Assembly (NCBI RefSeq): GCF_000485595.1
Contig: NW_014577068.1
Span: 269,151 to 312,505, forward strand
Direction: 5' to 3'
Origin: Priapulus caudatus
Taxonomy: Eukaryota; Priapulida; Priapulimorpha; Priapulimorphida; Priapulidae
DNA length: 43,355 nt
This document shows, in pieces, positions 1 through 11,520 of this stretch. Positions within the stretch are counted from its first letter, which is position 1; every line of letters begins with the position of its first letter. Below the pieces are notes generated by a model. The model searched no databases and was not told where the DNA came from. It was given only the letters and a program-made list of their open reading frames with translations. The translations under genes and the position numbers were made by a program.

Positions 1-179
1 CTTAATTCATATAAAAAGTTAAGTCTGTCTCACATATAGCCACAACTACACCATAAATGTAGTGTGCGTTAGCTAATTATATATGTGTTTAGTCATGTTG
101 CGCGTGGTACGTCAAAACTTCATTATCATATTGTCTGCATCGCATATATTCACTGATTTCACAATTATGTTAGTTTTAC

Positions 180-424
180 AGTTTACGTTATTATGTTATT
201 ATGTTAACATGTTAATGTGTTAATATGTTAATATTATGTTATCGTGTTACTATGTTAATATTATGTTATTATGTTATTATGTTATTATGTTATTATGTTA
301 TTATGTTATTATGTTATTATGTTATTATGTTATTATGTTATTATGTTATTATGTTTATTATGTTATTATGTTACTATGTTATTAGGTTATTATCGTCACT
401 ATGTTATTATGTTATTATGTTATT
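180..424. repeat. ATGTTATT tandem repeat
   Basis: Near-perfect 8-base units. The overlapping short ORFs (MLLCYYVI repeats) are artefacts of the array. Confidence 0.9.
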
Positions 425-1000
425 TGTATAACAATAAACATAAACATAAACATAACATAAACATAAACCTAACATAACATAACATAACATAACATAACAT
501 AACATAACATAACATAACAAACATAACATAACATAACATAACAATAACATAACATAACATACTAACATAAATGACATAAATAGCATAATACAACACAACG
601 CAACACAACGCACACAACCAACACAACACAACACACACAACACAACACAACACAACAAAACACAACAACACAACACAACACACACAACACACAAAACACA
701 GCACAACACAACACAACATAAAATAACATAGCTAACATACCATTGCACAGCACAACACAACACAACACAGCGCCAAAGCAACTCAACGCAACGCAGCGCA
801 ACACAACATAACACAACAACATAACATAACATACATAAACATAACATAACATAACATAACATAACATAAAAATACATAACACTTACATATATACTTAACA
901 TAATTATAACATATAACATAACATAACAAAAGATAACATAACATAACATAACATAACATAAACATAAATAACATACATAACATAACATAACGTAACATAA
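425..1000. repeat. ATAAC / ACACA low-complexity array, opposite strand sense
   Basis: CATAA-type units (the complementary sense to the array on its left) with an inner block of CAACACAACG-type units at 590-820. A 225-residue minus-strand ORF here is repeat-encoded. Confidence 0.9.
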
Positions 1001-1114
1001 GACGTAAGAGACTGAGGGTCGAGGGTAACATTGATTTTCGATGAAATTGAGTGTTTTAATGATACGTGACATTCTCTGGCACAACGCGGTACTTTTGGCA
1101 GCTATCTAACAAAT

Positions 1115-1350
1115 AAATATAAAATAAAATAAAATAAAATAAAATAAATAAAATAAAATAAAATATAATATAATATAATATAATATAATATATATAATCA
1201 GGAGTATATTAATGAAGATTCTTATATATTATCTTTTCTATTATATACTCCTGATATAATATAATATAATATAATATAATATAATATATATAATATTAAT
1301 ATAATATAATATAATATAATATAATATAATATAATATAATATAATATTAA
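1115..1350. repeat. AAAAT and ATAAT microsatellites around a mini-palindrome
   Basis: AAAAT units to about 1163, then ATAAT units on both sides of 1199-1253. Confidence 0.85.
1199..1253. mobile_element. Mini-palindromic element, CAGGAGT family, with 7-bp target duplication
   Basis: 55-bp element beginning CAGGAGTATAT and ending ATATACTCCTG (imperfect inverted arms). ATATAAT directly abuts both ends (1192-1198 and 1254-1260). It sits inside an ATAAT microsatellite, so for this copy alone the direct repeat could be chance. Confidence 0.65.
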
Positions 1351-1475
1351 TAACAGATAAATCGTTAAGATAGCAGTAGTATTAATTGTGCTTTCTTTTG
1401 GAAAAAGATGTAAATATAACATTAATGTAATATGATAGTTTGTTCGTGCAAGGAAGCACTGGGCACCCCCACTAA

Positions 1476-1500
1476 TATATATATATATATATATATGTAG

Positions 1501-1564
<64 letters not shown>
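1476..1564. repeat. TA then CA dinucleotide repeat
   Basis: About 10 TA followed by about 31 CA units. Confidence 0.9.
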
Positions 1565-1567
<3 letters not shown>

Positions 1568-1574
1568 TTTATAT

Positions 1575-1894
1575 GGGGCGGATCCAGGATTTTTGAAAAG
1601 GGGGTTTCCAGGAAGAAATAAAGGGCACTATTTCCTGCTTAATTTTTTGTGTGTTTTAATAAGCTGGCGAAGGCAGCTTACGCATGCGACTCAGCTTATG
1701 TCGCCACTTAGGGGGGACCTCCCAAGAAATTTGTTAAAAATTGGTGGCATTCTGAGAGCATCTGAACATAATTTTGATGTGTAGAATGCAAGATGTAATT
1801 CCAAATTTTTAGCAGAAAATTATTTTAATTTTTTTGGGGCACGTTGAAATAAAAAGGGGGTCCGGACCCCGAACCCCCCCCCTAGATCCGCCCC
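1575..1894. mobile_element. MITE with GGGGCGGATCC ends, copy 1
   Basis: 320 bp between GGGGCGGATCCAGG and CTAGATCCGCCCC, flanked on both sides by TATAT. The body shares long blocks with 28355-28648 (AAGAAATAAAGGGCACT, TAGAATGCAAGATG, AATTCCAAATTTTTA), so the two are one family. No transposase. Confidence 0.7.
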
Positions 1895-1929
<35 letters not shown>

Positions 1930-1930
1930 T

Positions 1931-3610
1931 ATTATCATTGGAGGAGAAGAGAGTGTGTGTGTGTGTGTACATATGTTGCGCAGAATGTAAAATGTAATGT
2001 ACACATAGATATCGTATATATAGAAGGGTGTCGAATTTTCCGCTGTAGCGGTTCCCCTGTGCCGTGTTTCTGCGAATTCTGCCGTCTTAAATCGGCTAAA
2101 ACGCGGCTAGGTACGCGCCCAGTCTCCGTGTCACGTGTGGTTGTAATCGGTCTAGTAGTTTAGGAAAAGATCCGGCACCCACATACAGCCATTGCGCTTA
2201 TAGCAAAGATTATATTTTCCAATTAGCAACGCTGTCGTTTGGACAAAAGACCATAGTTATATACCGTATAGTAAATTATATTTCTTTTTCCATAGCTAAA
2301 AACCGGCTTAAGCGCGACCGCATTAGGCGCTGTGGCAAGCTTACATTGTGCATTGCCAAATAAATAAGGTCAAATAATGGAAAGGTCAAATCCACATAAG
2401 CGTTGATCCAATGTGTCATGCGTGTCGTAGGTAAGCTCGTCACAGATTGGAAGAAGGTCGCGCTATGATTACGGCTTCAGGTTCTCCCCTGCAAAGAAAA
2501 GGTCATTAATTACGAGAAGGAACTACAATATAATACCGTGGCAGCACCGTCCGGTGCTATATGGCTATCGGCTGACCTCAAGTGACCTCAGAGATCAAAC
2601 TATGGTCAAACGAGCATAGCGTGCGTCTTGACCAGAGACCACGCTCATGTCCATGCAGAAATTCTCTGGATCTCTCCATTTACATAACGCACGAACAGCC
2701 ACACACGCATCCTACTTTACACAGTACACACTCACACGCACAAGCGTGCTCGCACACAAAATGATTAAATTTACACATTGCCTTACATTTTACAACCGTC
2801 GAAAGCTGTTCCCTATATTAAAGCAATATTGTTTGATTTGAAACCCAGTGGATGCATTCGAAAGCACTGGCGTGGATCAACATGTAAGTAGAAAGGTCAG
2901 ACATTTAGTGCTGGCTCACACCTAAATCTGAAATCATACAAAGTTGGTCTCCTTGTTGGCAACCCGGTTCATTAAGCACACGCTGTGCGGTTTTGCACGA
3001 TATCAGCAACCACCATTACTCGCGTATTGCCTGGTTACTGCCGCGGATCTACGTTAAAATTTCGTTTGAATCGGTGCTGAATGCCTTTAGGGCGAACTTT
3101 ATTGTAGCTCATATGCTGTTTCTGTGTTCAATGTAATATAATACAACGTGGAGCTGTTTTTAAGCTTATTTCAATCTAGAATATGTCATACAATGTAGTT
3201 GTAAGCTCAACCATTTTTGTGGACTTGAAGCAGCCTTAAACGACACGGTTTCCTTGCTAATCCTTGCGTACGTTGTTTTTATCGCATGCAGGCGTCAGGA
3301 TCCGGGTAAACGAGATATTTTCTGCAGAAAAATATTCTTCTTTCTTAAGAGAACGTTTTGGAAAAACATACAATCAAACCGACTTTCAGCTTCTAAGCGT
3401 AATCAGCACACAACACATTTTTAAAGCGAAATTTATGTGTACTGGACGCTGCGTGCATTGTACGGTGTGTGTTACGTAACATTGCGACATGCTTGCGTAA
3501 AGTACAGGCACGCGTGTGAAACCTGGCAGACAGGAAAAGGAGTCGCTTTATCGGGAACTTTTCATGTATAGATCCTAACCTATTCTGACAAAGCTGGGAC
3601 CACAATATAT
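1931..3610. other. No gene recognised
   Basis: Mixed-composition sequence. Only short ORFs (up to 109 residues, partly repeat-encoded) with no recognisable motif. AAGGTCAAAT occurs twice near 2367-2390. Confidence 0.5.
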
Positions 3611-3618
3611 ATATATAT

Positions 3619-3657
3619 CAGGAGTAGATAATAGGGAATTCCCTATTATCTACTCCT
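3619..3657. mobile_element. Mini-palindromic element, CAGGAGT family, 38-bp perfect palindrome
   Basis: Positions 3620-3657 form a perfect 38-bp palindrome: AGGAGTAGATAATAGGG, then AATTCC, then the reverse complement. The left end has the family CAGG; the expected final G is C and no target duplication is visible. The left flank is a TA run. Confidence 0.7.
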
Positions 3658-3907
3658 CAATGTGAACCCGTGAGAGAGACCGGTACAACTGACTGAAAGA
3701 CGTAGGAATGCTCGTAATTTTTCATGAATGCTATATAATGTGATTATAACGCACGTATACATACATAGCTCGCGACGGCGGCGGCGGCCGATGCGTCGGC
3801 GACGGCGACGACGACAACTCCGTTAATAACAGCTTTGCATTTATAACACGAGAATAACTACAAGGACAACGAGACGAGAGCGGTGCCGCGGTGCCCTGAT
3901 CACCCTC

Positions 3908-4019
3908 CTCCCCGTGGCGTTCTTTCTCCTTCTCCTCCTCCTCCTCCTCGTGGCGCTCTTTCTCCTCTTCCTCCTCCTCCTCCTCCTCCTCCTCCTCTAC
4001 TCCTCATATATATATATAT

Positions 4020-4074
<55 letters not shown>

Positions 4075-4118
4075 TGCGCATGTGTGTGCGTGTGTGTGCG
4101 CGCGCGCGTGTGTGTGTA
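3908..4118. repeat. CCTCCT tract, then TA, TG, CGTG and CG repeats
   Basis: A pyrimidine-rich tract (3908-4006) adjoins alternating purine-pyrimidine DNA (4008-4118), both prone to non-B structure. No gene seen; the ORFs are repeat peptides. Confidence 0.85.
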
Positions 4119-4139
4119 TGGAGACGGTAGAGGAGGTGG

Positions 4140-4980
4140 ATAAGTAGCGATAGAAGAAAGTGGAAGGTTCAGTGTAGAACGCAAAATAATTGTTCGAGAA
4201 CATATTCATCATTATGCATGGTTAGCGTACAATTATATATACGACGTTTTATTTACTCCTGTTAGAATATTTGCTTGATATCGTTATTATTCTTCGTATA
4301 TTATGCTTTCGATCGTTGATTACTATCAGCAAGCTGGTGATCGTGATTAGAGCTTTCACTGCCCCCGCATGCGAATGCTCGGTTAGCGGTCGAGTAAATG
4401 TCACATGTAGGATAGTGTAAATTCCGCCTCAAGCGACGCAGGATTTCAGCTTTGCATGATTACAGCCTGGAAGCTGAGTAGCAACTAATTCAGCTAATGA
4501 CCTCGCTATTGGCTGGGCGAGCTTTGCCATGTCTTCGATCGTTTTCTGGCGCGCATCACTAGCGTGCCACAAGGCCGTTGTTGCACTTTAGATGCTATGG
4601 ACGTGAGTAATCAGTCGAAATGGTCCCTCGATGTCATCTTAGCTGGCAACCTAAGTCTAAAGTGTCGGATCTTTGTTTTGAGTGCGTCGCCGTACGTGTA
4701 ACAGAGACATCTACGCTGTTTCGTCGTAAAACGCCTGCGCAAAGGTTTAATCACTCCATACATGCGGTATCACACCGAATGACGATAACAAATGAACTGT
4801 GACATCTTCTGGGAAAATTCTTGAGAGAAATACGTGCTTGCTTCGTTCGTAGTATAATATTGTTTCAACGACGGGACCGACTACGACTGACTTCCTCAAT
4901 TCTCTCATCTATGTTTCGTTACACACTTTGATCTGGTACGTGCTAATATCGTCCGTGTTGTAATCAGTGTAAGGCTGTAG
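4140..4980. other. No gene recognised
   Basis: Unique sequence with short ORFs only. A solo ACTCCTG at 4256-4262 resembles one end of the mini-palindrome family but has no partner. Confidence 0.5.
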
Positions 4981-4988
4981 TGTAATAT

Positions 4989-5023
4989 CAGGAGTAGATA
5001 ATAGTCCCTATTATCTACTCCTG
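4989..5023. mobile_element. Mini-palindromic element, CAGGAGT family, 35 bp with perfect 7-bp target duplication
   Basis: 16-bp arms CAGGAGTAGATAATAG and their exact reverse complement are separated by three bases (TCC). GTAATAT occurs immediately before (4982-4988) and after (5024-5030). The whole element is only 35 bp. Confidence 0.8.
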
Positions 5024-5030
5024 GTAATAT

Positions 5031-5395
5031 GAAGCTCGCCATGGTAGCGGGAGCCAATAGCATCGCACAGGCAGTAATCAGTGAACGTATAGTGGGATTC
5101 CACACGGTTGCAGGCGTAATTACGTTGACCGTACGTGGATTTCCGTATGGCTCTACAAGTAATCAATCATAAGGATTACGTGCGCTCACTACAGCTAGCG
5201 CTAGAGGTCACCTTTGGGCCCACGTACGATGCGTCGAACCTGCAAAGCGGTCCCACAATTGACAGTGACAGAGAACCAGTCAACTCTCTGTTGCAGATTT
5301 GTTCAACTATCTATTTATTGTTGATTCACTGGATTTTTTGGTTGTTATATTTGTGTTTTGTTTTCCTATAAGTGCTTCATCTAGAGCTAATATTT
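5031..5395. other. No gene recognised
   Basis: Unique sequence between the 35-bp palindrome and the retrotransposon tail; a 78-residue ORF at 5135-5371 has no recognisable feature. Confidence 0.5.
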
Positions 5396-8300
5396 ATTAT
5401 TATATTATAATTATTATTATTTCCAAAGTGGATCACGGCATTAGCCGGTGGCTTCTGGGTGGACCGTGTCCACCTACAACCTGGGACATAGGGATTTAAT
5501 CCAGAATTTTTCGCAGGATGTGTGCTGTTACCAGTAGTGCGATTTTCTGCACTTCTTGGGCAGTATGGTGGCCAGGGAGTTCCTTAAGGTTCTTCTTAAA
5601 ACCATTGTAAGTTTGTCTCTTTCCTTCACCATGATGTTAGTATCATCTGGTACGGCTACGTCAATCAGCAGGCATCGTTTTTCTTTCTTGTTGTGGAGCA
5701 CTATATCGTGCGATCTGTCTGCACTGTCATATCCAACATAATAGTAGTATCTCCGATGTTGGTAACTGGTCTCGGAGTATGTTTATACCACTTGTCAGGT
5801 ACTTTCTCACCAAGTTCACTGCAGACTGACCAGTGCAGATTGCTGCCTACCTTGTTATGGCGGTTTATGTACTCGGTTGGGGCCAGCACTGTGCATCCGG
5901 CGATACTATGGCTGATGGTCTCCTCTGCCTTGCTGCACATTCTGCACTTGCTGTTGACCTGTTGCTTGAGGATGTTGCGTTGATGGTATCTGGAGTTGAG
6001 TGCTTGGTATTGGGCTGCAATGATCAGGCTTTCTGTCTCCCCCTTGAGCCCGGAACTACTCGGCCAGGCAACGCTTGCAATCTTGTCGACAAATGGCCTG
6101 TCGAGGCTCTTGTAGAATCTTCCATGTAAAGACTTGTTCTTCAATACCTCGATCTTCTCTGCTTCCATATTGGTCTTCAGTCTCTGCTTTGTTGAGGATT
6201 GGCTGGTGAGCTTAGGAGATAAGTATTTGGCTTTGATTTCTTTAGCCTCACGTAAGAGAGCGTGCTTTGATTTTCCAGACTGATGGATTTGGATAAGCTT
6301 TGTAAATTTGTCTTCCTTAAGCTCGATGTAGTCACCTAGACCTACAATGGCAGTGTTGTACGCAAACATCAGTTCAATGAGACAATGAGACCACGACCAC
6401 CATTTTGCGTCTTGATGTACAGTCGCTCTACGTCTGCTTTTGGGTGATGGAGCCCGTGCATGGTTAGTAGCTTTCTTGTCTTGCGATCCATCGTTTCGAT
6501 ATCTGATCGCAACCAGTTGATCACCCCGAAGCTGTACACGGGGACCGGGAGTGCCAGGCTATTGATCGCTGTTATCTTGTTTTTTAAGCAGAGCTCAGAT
6601 TTGAGAACTAGGCGGACACGGCGATAGTACTCCTTAGCAATGTTCTCCTTCATCTTTAAATGCTGAATACCATCACTTTTGTCTACACCAAGATATTTGT
6701 AGGTGTCATCGTGGTTCAGACTTTGTAGGGCCGTCTTCTCATTAAGCTCGATATTTCGATTTTTAATAGTTTACCACATTTTAAGATTGCGGTTGCACAC
6801 TTTTTCAAGCCGAACTCCATTTTGCTGTCATCACTGAATGCTTTGACTGTTACCAAGGCCTGCTCCAGCTCATATTCGTTCTTGGTGAACAGTTTAAGGT
6901 CATCCATGTAGAGCAGGTGACTGATGGTGTTGTGTTTATCGACTGTAAATTCTAGACCCTGTCTATTCAGCATGTTGATAAGCAGTGTTAGTGCTAAGCA
7001 GAATATCAGGGGAGAGAGCGAGTCGCCCTCGAAGATTCCTCTTTTTATTGAGATATCTTCTGCCCTAAGGCAGCCTCCTTGAGATTAGAGGAGTATTTCA
7101 GTCTTCCATTTCTTCATTGTAGCTTCCATGAACTGAATGATGGTTAGTGACACAAGGTAGATTCTCATGGCTGCGAGAATCCAGGAATGTGGGACATTGT
7201 CAAAAGCTTATAATCAATCCATGGACCATGTCATTCCTAGGTTTCTCTTGAGCTTTTTTACCATGCTCACAATCATATTACTGATGTGAATTTGGTCGTT
7301 GCACCATCTAGACGCTCTTCTACAGCTTTTCTGCTCACCTGTGAGGATGCCGCTTTTCTGTAAGTGATTGTAGAGGCGGTTGGTGATTGCAGCAGTGAGA
7401 ATCTTGTAGGTGGTAGGCAGGCAAGTGATTGGTCGATAGTTCTTTGTTTCTTTTGTATCCTTGCCTTTTGATATAAGGAAAGTATTTCATGATGTCAACC
7501 ACTTAGGGCTATTGCTTGGATCCTTGATGGTGTCATTTAAGGCCCTGGTTAGTTGTTTATAGAGGGCACTTAAATGCTTAATTCAGATTGTGCAGCTTGT
7601 CTGGGCCAGGGGATTTCCAGTTGTGGGTCCGCTTGATTGCCTGCTGTACCTCACATATTGCAATGTCTATCCATACATTCATTGCTACATTCTGGCATGC
7701 TTCATCCTCTTGTTTGATCCAAGTGGCTTCGGTATTGTTGTTTGAGCCAACTTTCAGTATTCCACGCCAGAATTGATTGCGTCGCTTTTGAGAGGGAGGT
7801 TCCTTGGTGGCGCTTTGCTGCTTGTTGAGATGCCGGTAGAATTTTCTGGCATCTTCATGGAAGAGGTTATTCTGGTAGTAGTGTGGTGTCCGCTTAGTAC
7901 TGGTGTCCGCTTAGTAAACCTTCTCAACCTCTGCGCTTTGGCCTGTAGTTTTATATTTATTTCGTGTTCGAGCTCGCATATGGTCGTATTCTCTTTTCGG
8001 CTCTTCTATAATATGCTCCTGGCCTTGGCATGTACTTGCTTTGTTGTGACATCTTTTTTTATTTCGCTAAGAATGGAGAGGTCCTTGCGATGGTTTTCAA
8101 TATTTTTCCTGATTCTCTTCTTCCATGTTGGTTCCTCTGTGGGCTTTGTGACTCTTTCTTTTGTTTCTCCAACAATAACAGCAGCAGTCAGGTACATTCA
8201 ATGATTTCTCATAAGTTTAGATGGTGACTGCCTGATTTTCAGCTTGAATATCGTTTCGTATTGCCTTGTTGAGATGAACCTTTTTCAGGCTTCTGCGTTG

Positions 8301-8400
8301 ATCTAGGTGGATTGCCTGAGTTTCAAGCAGCTTATTACAGATTCGATTTTCCATATTTACTACTGATTCACCTTCATGGGTATCCGTGAATACTTGAAAG
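5396..8400 (-). pseudogene. Broken non-LTR retrotransposon pol, R2-type with restriction-like endonuclease
   Basis: Degenerate reverse transcriptase-endonuclease polyprotein read in several frames on the minus strand. From 5' to 3': an N-terminal stretch with NMENRICNKLLETQ (about 8360-8310) and a basic WKKRIRKNIENHRKDLS segment (about 8130); FYRHLNKQ (about 7830); WKSPGPDKLHN (7620-7590); NYRPITCLPTTYKILTAAI (about 7440-7385); RGIFEGDSLSPL (about 7041-7006); the catalytic YMDD (6910-6899); RKTRKLLTMHGLHHPKADV (about 6490-6430); a CX2C...HX4C zinc knuckle (5946-5893); and LLIDVAVPDD of the endonuclease (5673-5644). Internal stops (for example near 7209) and frameshifts separate these blocks, so it cannot make a full protein. 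An AAT-rich run at 5396-5425 looks like the 3' tail. The motif order, with a C-terminal endonuclease behind a CCHC knuckle, is that of R2/NeSL-like elements. The 5' limit is uncertain. Confidence 0.85.
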
Positions 8401-9031
8401 TTAATGTACTATTACAGAAGATCGCGTTCGTCGTGATGTTACTATCGCATGTAGCAGCAACGTCTTTGGTTTTGGAGCAATTTCAATTTCAAACATGCGT
8501 AAATTTCGCATAACTGCATAAGATCTAGAAAATGTAATAAATTGTTAACATGATTGCAATCATTTAGGAAAACTTCGACTCGATGTCATGTATAATGAAA
8601 ACGTCTATAACGAATAATAATAATACCCGATACTTCGATCGGGGGATTACATAGCAGCACTGTGATTATTCTGGCGCCTGCGGGGCAAGCTTGCATCATC
8701 TGCATAAAGAACAACATCCACAGCACGTCAATTAATGCTGTGCCATCATTAAATCAGGCACGAGTACGATTGACGTGAACTCGTTGTTCAAATGTCTTTC
8801 GCACTGTCAGATTTAAGAGCAACCTGAAAGCAGTTCGACAAGCTCAAAGGAACATGGGCGCGTGGTCTTGACGGGTGGTTGGTTTAATGGGAGGCCGGTT
8901 GGTGGGTTGGTATGACATACAGGCATACATACTGACGAACAAAATCAGCTCGCCCCAGAAAAACAGAGAGACATATAGACAGATGAACGGACTGGCGGGC
9001 GGATGAGCGGGCGCGGGAGGGCATGGTTGGG
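8401..9031. other. No gene recognised
   Basis: May include remaining 5' sequence of the retrotransposon up to about 8500; beyond that nothing identified. Confidence 0.45.
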
Positions 9032-10150
9032 TGTATGGAAGGATGGATGGATGAATGGATGGATGGATGGATGGATGGATGGATGGATGGATGGATGGGT
9101 GGATGGATGGATGGATGGATGAATGGATGGATGGATGGATGGATGGATGGATGAATGGATGGATGGATGATGGATAGGATGCATGGATGGATGACTGGCA
9201 TGGATGGATGATGGATGACTTGGATGGATGGATGGATGGATGGATGGATGATGGATGGAGGTATGATGAGATGGCATTGATGGATGGATGGAGATGGATG
9301 CGATGGATGGATGATGGATGGATGGATGATGGTATGATGGATGGATGGATGGATGTGATGGATGGATTGATGGAATGAGATGGTGGTTGTGGTGGATGTG
9401 TGGTGGAGTGGATGGATGGATGGATGGATGGATTGGATGATGGAATGATGGATGGATGTGGATGACTGATGGATGGACTGGATGGATGGATGATGATGGC
9501 TGGATTGGATGGAATGGATGGACGATGGATGATGGATGGATGATGATGATGTGATGGAATGATGACCTGGATGGATTGATTGATGATGGGTGGGTGGGTT
9601 GGTGTGGATGGGTGGGTGATGAGATGGATGGATGGATGATGATGTATGATGGATGAGATTGGATGGATGGATTGATGGATGGATAATGGAATGATGATGG
9701 ATGGATGGATGACTGGATTGAATGGAATGATGGATGGATGATGATGGATGGATGGATGGATATGATGGATGGATGGATGTGATGGATGGATGATGGATGA
9801 TGGATGACTGATGAGATGGATTGATTGGATGGATGTTGGTTGGTTGGTTGTGGGTGGTGTGTGGACTATGATGATGATGGATGGATGCTGGAGTGATGGA
9901 TGATGGATGGATGATGAATGATGATGAGATAGATCTAGGATGTGGATGGATGGAGTGGATGATTTGGATTGGATGGAATGGATGGAGTATGGATGGATGG
10001 ATGGATGGAGTGCGATGGATGGATGGATCGGATGGATGGATGGATCAGGATGATGATGGTCGATTGATGGATGACTGGATGGATGTGATGACGGAGGAGA
10101 GGATGGATGGATGGATGGATTGGATGTGGATGATGAGATGGATAGTATAG
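9032..10150. repeat. Degenerate TGGA (TCCA) array, about 1.1 kb
   Basis: Regular ATGGATGG to about 9180, increasingly imperfect afterwards. The 447-residue HPSIHPS ORF on the minus strand comes from the repeat and is not a gene. Confidence 0.9.
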
Positions 10151-10499
10151 ATATCAGCATTTTAACTAGATAGATAGATAGACACACAGATGACGCAACA
10201 TATCCAATACACGCATTGCGGTCAATTTATTGGAGACATATTGTTGTAATGACAGTTTCCTGTTACCCCCGATATTATAACGGGTGTTCGAACTGAATGC
10301 GGATAACGCTGTATATTACAAATACGAATATATTATAGTAGAGCAAACGGGCGCACATCGATTATTCCGGAAATGTGTTCGAGTCAATGTTGACAGTCTA
10401 ATTAGGAGGAAATGCAGCGGATGCGAGAACCATCGCTCAGCGCGAGATTTGTGTCGCAGCTGTTCGGTGTGACATGCCAAGGTTCACGATAGAAGTAGC

Positions 10500-10788
10500 G
10501 CTGATAGCGTCTATGTCCCCCAGGGTACTGCCGGAACATACCCTGGTAACTATCTAGCTGATATGGTTGGGGTTAGTTCGTTAGGGGTTAGAGTAGTGGT
10601 AGAGTTAGGGTTAAGGCTTTGGTTAGGTAGGTATAGGCGTAGGCACTCCTGACTCGTTAGCTCGGAGTAGGCGAGGTACGGTCGGCTGCATATTAGTATA
10701 GGTAGTATTTGGTACCAGGGTAACGTTGCTGGTAACCGACCGTACCGAGGGTACGGTTCCGGCGTACCCTGGGACATAGCCTATCAGC
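10500..10788 (-). mobile_element. Telomere-motif MITE, copy 1 (ATGTCCC family)
   Basis: 289-bp element. Left end GCTGATAGCGTCTATGTCCC, continuing CCAGGGTACTGCCGGAAC; right end is its inverse (GTACCCTGGGACATAGCCTATCAGC). The interior holds degenerate TTAGGG-like repeats on the plus strand (GGTTAG, GGGTTA), opposite to the other copies. The bases just outside (AGAAGTAGC and AGAATAGTC) are only loosely similar. Confidence 0.75.
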
Positions 10789-10911
10789 AGAATAGTCACG
10801 TACGCGCGTGGCACATCACGAACGTACGCACGAAGGCTGCCTCTTTTCCTTCCTTTCTTTGTAACCGTTACCCTTATCTTGACCCTAATCATAACCCTAA
10901 CATCCATCTTT

Positions 10912-10989
10912 CTCTCTCTCTCGCGCTCTCTCTCGCTATCTATGTATTTATCTATCTATCTATCTATCTATTCTATCTATCTATCTATC

Positions 10990-11020
<31 letters not shown>

Positions 11021-11158
11021 GACATATATATATATAGTCTATTTAATCTATCTTATCTATCTAGTCTAATCACTCTGATCTGTATATTTATTATCTATTT
11101 ATATATAATATATCCATCTACTATCCATCTATACTATCTATCTATCTATATCTATCTA

Positions 11159-11225
<67 letters not shown>

Positions 11226-11520
11226 CATGCTATCTATCTATCTATCTAATCTATCTATCTATCTATCTATCTATCATATCTATCGTATCTATCTATCTAT
11301 CTATCTACTATCTATCTATCTACTCTATCTATTCATCTATCTATCTATACTATTATCTATCTATCATCTATCTACTATCTATCTATCTACTATCTACTAT
11401 ATCTATTATCTACCACACATACACACATGCACACACGCACGCACGCGACACACACCACACGCGCGCGCGCACACACACACACACACCACGACGCGCGCGC
11501 GCGCGCGCGTATGTGTATAT
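10912..11520. repeat. CTAT tetranucleotide array with CA and CG tails
   Basis: CTAT units to about 11410, then ACAC and GCGC runs to 11520. Confidence 0.9.

Noticed and set aside
407-1084. 225-residue minus-strand ORF rich in CYV
   Set aside because: Encoded by ATAAC and ACACA repeats.
5556-6129. Plus-strand ORFs with hydrophobic stretches
   Set aside because: They are antisense shadows of the minus-strand retrotransposon frames.
7588-8204. 143-residue hydrophobic plus-strand ORF resembling a membrane protein
   Set aside because: Antisense to the N-terminal part of the retrotransposon polyprotein.
8844-10187. 447-residue minus-strand ORF rich in HPSI
   Set aside because: Translation of a degenerate TGGA array; no signal, domain or conserved end.
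10284-10472. 62-residue ORF with several cysteines (CSGC, CRSC) suggesting a zinc finger
   Set aside because: Short, isolated and without a repeated CX2C...H pattern or splice context.
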